Assembly: GCF_005222705.1 (NCBI RefSeq)
Contig: NZ_STGF01000007.1
Span: 62,001 to 126,000 of the forward strand
Source: Paenibacillus sp. SY21-1
Lineage (GTDB): Bacteria > Bacillota > Bacilli > Paenibacillales > Paenibacillaceae
Length of the DNA: 64,000 nucleotides
Reading direction: 5' to 3'
Notes under the pieces: model-generated
Database searches by the model: none
The model's input: the letters and a program-made list of their open reading frames with translations, nothing else
What the model was told of the DNA's origin: nothing
Position numbers and translations under genes: made by a program
Shown: one piece after another, positions 60,912 to 64,000 of the stretch
Layout of the letters: the number at the start of each line of letters is the position of its first letter
Numbering within the stretch: position 1 is the stretch's first letter

Positions 60912-61412
60912 ATGCACATGACTTTAGAAGAAATTAATGCTGAAATTGCCATGCAGCTCTGCACTAATCAAAAACTGATCATAGGCAATCCCATTTTCAC
61001 CCAAGAAAGCTGGTACTATCACGATAACGCTGCACGCTTAATCGCTGGTGCGTTTTTTACTACTGAGCTCCATTTCATAATATCCATCACAAATAAAGCT
61101 AGCGATTACGGCAAACTTGAAATCATTTCTGGTTCATTTGAATCCACCAAGATCATGACCTCGACCTGCGATATGGTATTTAGCCTATTTGCCGATGCAG
61201 ATTTCCGACTGAAACGACGTATTTTGATGGACTATGGAAAAATGCTTGTCTCCCTGATGCATAATATCGATCAGCCTGCTGCATTTAACGATACCCTTGC
61301 GAATACGATGAACATACAACTAAGAATCTATCAATATGAGCAATTAGAAGACGTTGAGTACATAGAGGATATCATGCAAGAATTTATTTCACGCAATACA
61401 ACTAAGCATTAG
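60912..61412 (+). CDS. Hypothetical protein (166 aa)
   Basis: The product starts MHMTLEEINAEIAMQL; GGAGG lies 9 bases before the ATG. It is soluble with an alpha/beta pattern and histidine/aspartate pairs (WYYHDNAARLI). The C terminus is acidic and helical (YEQLEDVEYIEDIMQEF). No family is recognised. It converges on the cysteine-rich gene at 61,409, with a 4-base overlap of the two stop codons. Confidence 0.55.
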   Translation: MHMTLEEINAEIAMQLCTNQKLIIGNPIFTQESWYYHDNAARLIAGAFFTTELHFIISITNKASDYGKLEIISGSFESTKIMTSTCDMVFSLFADADFRLKRRILMDYGKMLVSLMHNIDQPAAFNDTLANTMNIQLRIYQYEQLEDVEYIEDIMQEFISRNTTKH

Positions 61413-61768
61413 AACTTCTTCTTCATAATGGTTCGCATGTCTTCACAAGCATCTTCAAACGATCCGTAAACGTGAAGATCATAAGTTTCACCAAACTGAT
61501 CCGCAATACTTTCAGCTTTATCATTCGTTGTTCGCACTAAGGCAAACTCATGAATACAATTAAAATGAATTAAGTACCAGCAGAGTGGTTCATCTACACC
61601 TTCTTCTTCATGATGCTCCATCAATAAATGCTCAATTGCAAATAATGGACACTCAAAATGCAAACAAGCATTTTTAAACATCGGGCAGCTGTTCACACAG
61701 TAATATTCAATTGACATCAGTATCCGTTGGAAACCTTCACGCGGAATAGAGATTTTCTCGTTCATCAT
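61409..61768 (-). CDS. Cysteine-rich hypothetical protein (119 aa)
   Basis: The product starts MMNEKISIPREGFQRI; the ATG at 61,768 follows AAAAGGTGA. A cluster C-x3-C-x6-C-x4-C (YYCVNSCPMFKNACLHFECP, about residues 22-41) suggests a small metal-binding site. Further His/Glu-rich residues follow (HLLMEHHEEE). It might be a metal sensor or a zinc-finger adaptor. The longer frame to 61,891 includes residues with no ribosome site. No family is recognised. Confidence 0.55.
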   Translation of the reverse strand: MMNEKISIPREGFQRILMSIEYYCVNSCPMFKNACLHFECPLFAIEHLLMEHHEEEGVDEPLCWYLIHFNCIHEFALVRTTNDKAESIADQFGETYDLHVYGSFEDACEDMRTIMKKKF

Positions 61769-61891
61769 CGTCACCTTTTCGTTTGACTTGCCCGGGCTGC
61801 ACTCATCATATGACACCGGAAATGGCTTCGTCAAAGCAGAGGGAACATAAAGAAAACCCATGAATCCATAGCAAAACATGTTTAATATCAA

Positions 61892-62123
61892 TTCTAACGG
61901 AAAAACGGAGTAATTTCGGGTGCAGTTCTCAACTATTTGTTGAAAGACAATAAGACGAAATAAAAAAAGCCTGCCGTTTCAAACAGACTTTCCCCAACTA
62001 AAATTTACAATTCTTCTGCAAGTTCTATATTATGCTTCAAATTAACTGCTCAACAACAGCAAAAAAAATTTTATATCCTCATTCCAGACAAGAATGTAAA
62101 TCTCAAAACACCAAATGAAAAAC
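61892..62123. other. Gene-free gap left of the ankyrin gene terminator
   Basis: No supported gene. AAAGCCTGCC and CAGACTTT around 61,968-61,992 form a weak hairpin on the plus strand. The stretch is AT-rich and may hold the promoter of the cysteine-rich gene. Confidence 0.45.
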
Positions 62124-62148
62124 AAAGGCATCAATTATTGATGCCTTT
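62124..62148 (-). terminator. Terminator about 100 bases downstream of the ankyrin gene
   Basis: AAAGGCATCAAT and ATTGATGCCTTT form a perfect 12-bp stem with one loop base; read on the minus strand it is followed by TGTTTTTC. Confidence 0.75.
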
Positions 62149-62249
62149 CAACAGAGACTACTTATTCAGTATTTAAAATCCTGATCAATACATTTGTAAA
62201 ATCATGTGTTAAAGCCTTGTTTATACAAGAAAGGACTTACTAAGAGGAT

Positions 62250-63908
62250 CTACACATTGAAAATTGGACTTTCAATTAATTTCTTCAGTTCGATTTTTGC
62301 TTCATTAATTTCAAAACTGGTATGTTTAATCTCATAGTAGTACATTGTGTATTCTTCGTGTAGTAACTCATCAGGCATACTATGATATTTCTCCAATAAT
62401 CTAAATTTTATTCTCCTTAGTTCTTGTGCAGGAGGGTTTGCAGATTGAATTAATTTGGGCACAGTTTGATAATTTAGTAGCGCAGCGTGCTCAATTACTG
62501 ACAAACCACTTTTATCTTTTAGTGACAGATCGCATTGTCCTGTATTAAGCAACCAATTAAATAATTGGAAATCATCAGAAAGATAATGAACTAATGCGGT
62601 CTTCCCTTCATTATCTTGTAAATTTACATTTGCACCACTATCAATTAATGCTTTTATAGATTGAAGACTTCTATGATACATCAAGGCTGTTTTTCCTTTA
62701 TTGTCTTGCTTATTTAGATCTGCGCCAAAACTGATTAACATTGAAATCATCTGAGTATCTTTATGATGCATCAAAGCTGTTTCACCTTCAGCATCTTGTT
62801 TATTTAGATCTGCACCATACTGTATAAAAAGCTTAATCACATCTGTTGTTCTAGCATAAAAAATAGGGGTCTTTTCTTTATCATCACCAATATTTACATT
62901 AGCACCTCGTCTTAACAATAATTCACAAATATCTTTTGTTGAATCCAATGCAGCAGTGATTAATGGAGTTCGAATCATAGCAAAGTGTCTGTAATTTTCA
63001 TTTATATTTGAACCAAGATCTAAGAATTTGCTTACCCTTTCTGCTTTATTACTCTTAATAACATAATGCATAGCAGTAGTACCAAATCGGTCTTTCACAT
63101 TAACATCTGCTCCGCTAACAATCAGTTGATCCAAAAAGGTATCACTAATGTCATCTTCATTAAGTGCGTAGATAAGAGGTGTCACCCCCTCTTCATTACA
63201 ACATTCATTTATCATTTTTTTAGATTCATGTAACAGAAACCTCATTAAACAAGGATAAGACTTAATTCCATCTAATTTCATTATCCCAATGATTACATTT
63301 TCATGATCACTTTTTTGTTTTAAGATCTCAAGAATATTATTCGTAGAAATATGATCATTTGGAATAACCTTGTCTGATAAAAGTTTTTCTAAAAATGATA
63401 TAACACTTTTAGCTGGCGGATACGTAAGTAATACTTGATTTGCAAATAACAAATGGTTTGGTATTAAAAACAATGCACTTTTAAGGTCATCAGTATCTTT
63501 ATTTTTTTTCATTAACTCATTTAGTTCCTCGGTAATATCAATGACATTACTTCTACACATATCTATTAGTAACTTTAAATTATCCAAAAATCCTAATCTG
63601 GTTCTTCCTATTTTTGATTTGTAAAAATAAGCTTCTGGTAAAATTTCAAATAGATCGATTTCGCCTTTGAATCCCATGAGTATATCATCAATTTTTTGTA
63701 TATTTGATTTATCCAATTCTTGATTTCTGATTAAATCAGCGATTTTATATTCCCATGATTGTTCGCTTTTTATAGCATAATATAAGTTTTGAAATTTAAA
63801 AGGCACTTCTTTTTCATGCAAAACTCCACGGGAAATACTATCATTTAATAGTTTAGTTGCTAATTCGGTGTCAGAAAAATCATCTAAAAAATCATTCATG
63901 TAATACAC
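62250..63908 (-). CDS. Ankyrin-repeat protein (552 aa)
   Basis: The C-terminal two thirds contain at least seven ankyrin repeats, recognised by G-x-T-A-L/P and L-L-x-x-G-A-D/N-V/L-N patterns: FGTTAMHYVIKSNKAE, TPLITAALDSTKDICELL, RRGANVNIGDDKEKTPIF, YGADLNKQDAEGETALM and two closely similar copies, then NVNLQDNEGKTALVHY. The N-terminal 230 residues are helical and not recognised, and may be an effector or partner-binding region. There is no signal peptide. Ankyrin proteins bind partner proteins; the role here is unknown. The gene lies at the end of the window, so its operon context to the right cannot be seen. Confidence 0.85.
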   Translation of the reverse strand: MYYMNDFLDDFSDTELATKLLNDSISRGVLHEKEVPFKFQNLYYAIKSEQSWEYKIADLIRNQELDKSNIQKIDDILMGFKGEIDLFEILPEAYFYKSKIGRTRLGFLDNLKLLIDMCRSNVIDITEELNELMKKNKDTDDLKSALFLIPNHLLFANQVLLTYPPAKSVISFLEKLLSDKVIPNDHISTNNILEILKQKSDHENVIIGIMKLDGIKSYPCLMRFLLHESKKMINECCNEEGVTPLIYALNEDDISDTFLDQLIVSGADVNVKDRFGTTAMHYVIKSNKAERVSKFLDLGSNINENYRHFAMIRTPLITAALDSTKDICELLLRRGANVNIGDDKEKTPIFYARTTDVIKLFIQYGADLNKQDAEGETALMHHKDTQMISMLISFGADLNKQDNKGKTALMYHRSLQSIKALIDSGANVNLQDNEGKTALVHYLSDDFQLFNWLLNTGQCDLSLKDKSGLSVIEHAALLNYQTVPKLIQSANPPAQELRRIKFRLLEKYHSMPDELLHEEYTMYYYEIKHTSFEINEAKIELKKLIESPIFNV

Positions 63909-64000
63909 GTTAGAAATACATTCATTTCCGCCTTTTATTGTACTTATGTAGATAACGTTATGGGGCGAAGAGAGTTTTGTACGAGCATAATATTCTATCC

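Larger units (their letters stand above)
23041..64000. mobile_element. Large Tn7-like element inserted in comEC (left end; right end outside window)
   Basis: The element is inferred from the break in comEC, a Tn7-like transposition module (TnsB, TnsC, two TniQ/TnsD) 5 to 13 kb inside the break, lower GC content from the break onward, and dense defence and mobile cargo. The missing 5' part of comEC does not appear before the window ends, so the element exceeds 41 kb or several insertions are nested. Exact end bases and the target duplication cannot be fixed without the right end. Genes at 56.6-64 kb could belong to the same element or to a nested one. Confidence 0.6.

Noticed and set aside
23041..64000. 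CRISPR array or Cas genes with the Tn7-like module
   Set aside because: No repeat-spacer pattern and no Cas-like protein is visible in the window, and the TniQ proteins are of TnsD size.
23041..64000. tnsA homologue near tnsB
   Set aside because: No reading frame shows the PD-(D/E)xK nuclease core of TnsA, and tnsB has no N-terminal fusion; it may lie beyond the window.
23041..64000. tRNA gene as element attachment site
   Set aside because: No cloverleaf-like sequence was seen near the junction; the break in comEC gives a better account of the insertion.

Overview
The window is a piece of a Gram-positive, endospore-forming Bacillota chromosome, most likely Paenibacillus or a close relative. 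The evidence is the gene order comEC-holA-rpsT-gpr-spoIIP-lepA-hemW-hrcA-grpE-dnaK-dnaJ-prmA-rsmE (the Bacillales arrangement), sporulation genes, a CIRCE operator, and an S-layer-homology protein with a copper-amine-oxidase-like stalk protein. The left part (1 to about 23,040) is GC-rich core chromosome. The rest is visibly AT-richer and accessory.

Core region, 1-23,040: rsmE, an M50 membrane protease and prmA lie downstream of the heat-shock operon hrcA-grpE-dnaK-dnaJ, which carries a sigma-A promoter and CIRCE. Four small or accessory genes sit between dnaJ and prmA, including a 71-residue protein that is nearly half methionine. Beyond hrcA lie a zinc-ribbon protein, a GNAT acetyltransferase, hemW, lepA, a YqxA-like protein, spoIIP, gpr, rpsT, holA, an ECF-type sigma/anti-sigma pair and the 3' two-thirds of comEC.

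Junction, about 23,040: comEC is cut just upstream of the codons for its conserved PSVIRAG motif. What follows is foreign, and the 5' part of comEC does not reappear before 64,000, so the insert exceeds 41 kb. The insert encodes a Tn7-like transposition module read toward the junction: TnsC/TniB ATPase, TnsB/TniA DDE transposase, two different large TniQ/TnsD proteins, an XRE regulator between the TniQ genes, and a decayed second tnsC. I see no TnsA, resolvase or CRISPR array.

Cargo: next to the junction are a coiled-coil peptide, HNH debris, a zinc-finger-like protein, a membrane protein, and a 56-aa plus 220-aa operon divergent from an XRE/ImmA-like metallopeptidase pair. Beyond the transposition genes come a KAP P-loop NTPase, a complete type I restriction-modification operon (hsdM-hsdS-hsdR), a DUF4236 protein with a TerY-P-type vWA/PP2C/kinase triad, a short plus-strand unit resembling a leader-peptide attenuator, a SEFIR-domain protein paired with an unknown protein, DUF1643, a metallopeptidase, an HNH nuclease and unknowns. 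The last 7.5 kb holds an SLH surface protein, an XRE regulator flanked by identical inverted operator-like sequences, a stalk-domain protein, a membrane protein, two small unknowns and an ankyrin-repeat protein.

Working model (inference): a TniQ/TnsD-targeted Tn7-like element has homed into comEC, inactivating the DNA-uptake channel, and carries defence cargo. The least described parts are the triad with DUF4236, the SEFIR pair, and the combination of two TniQ proteins with TnsBC but no TnsA.
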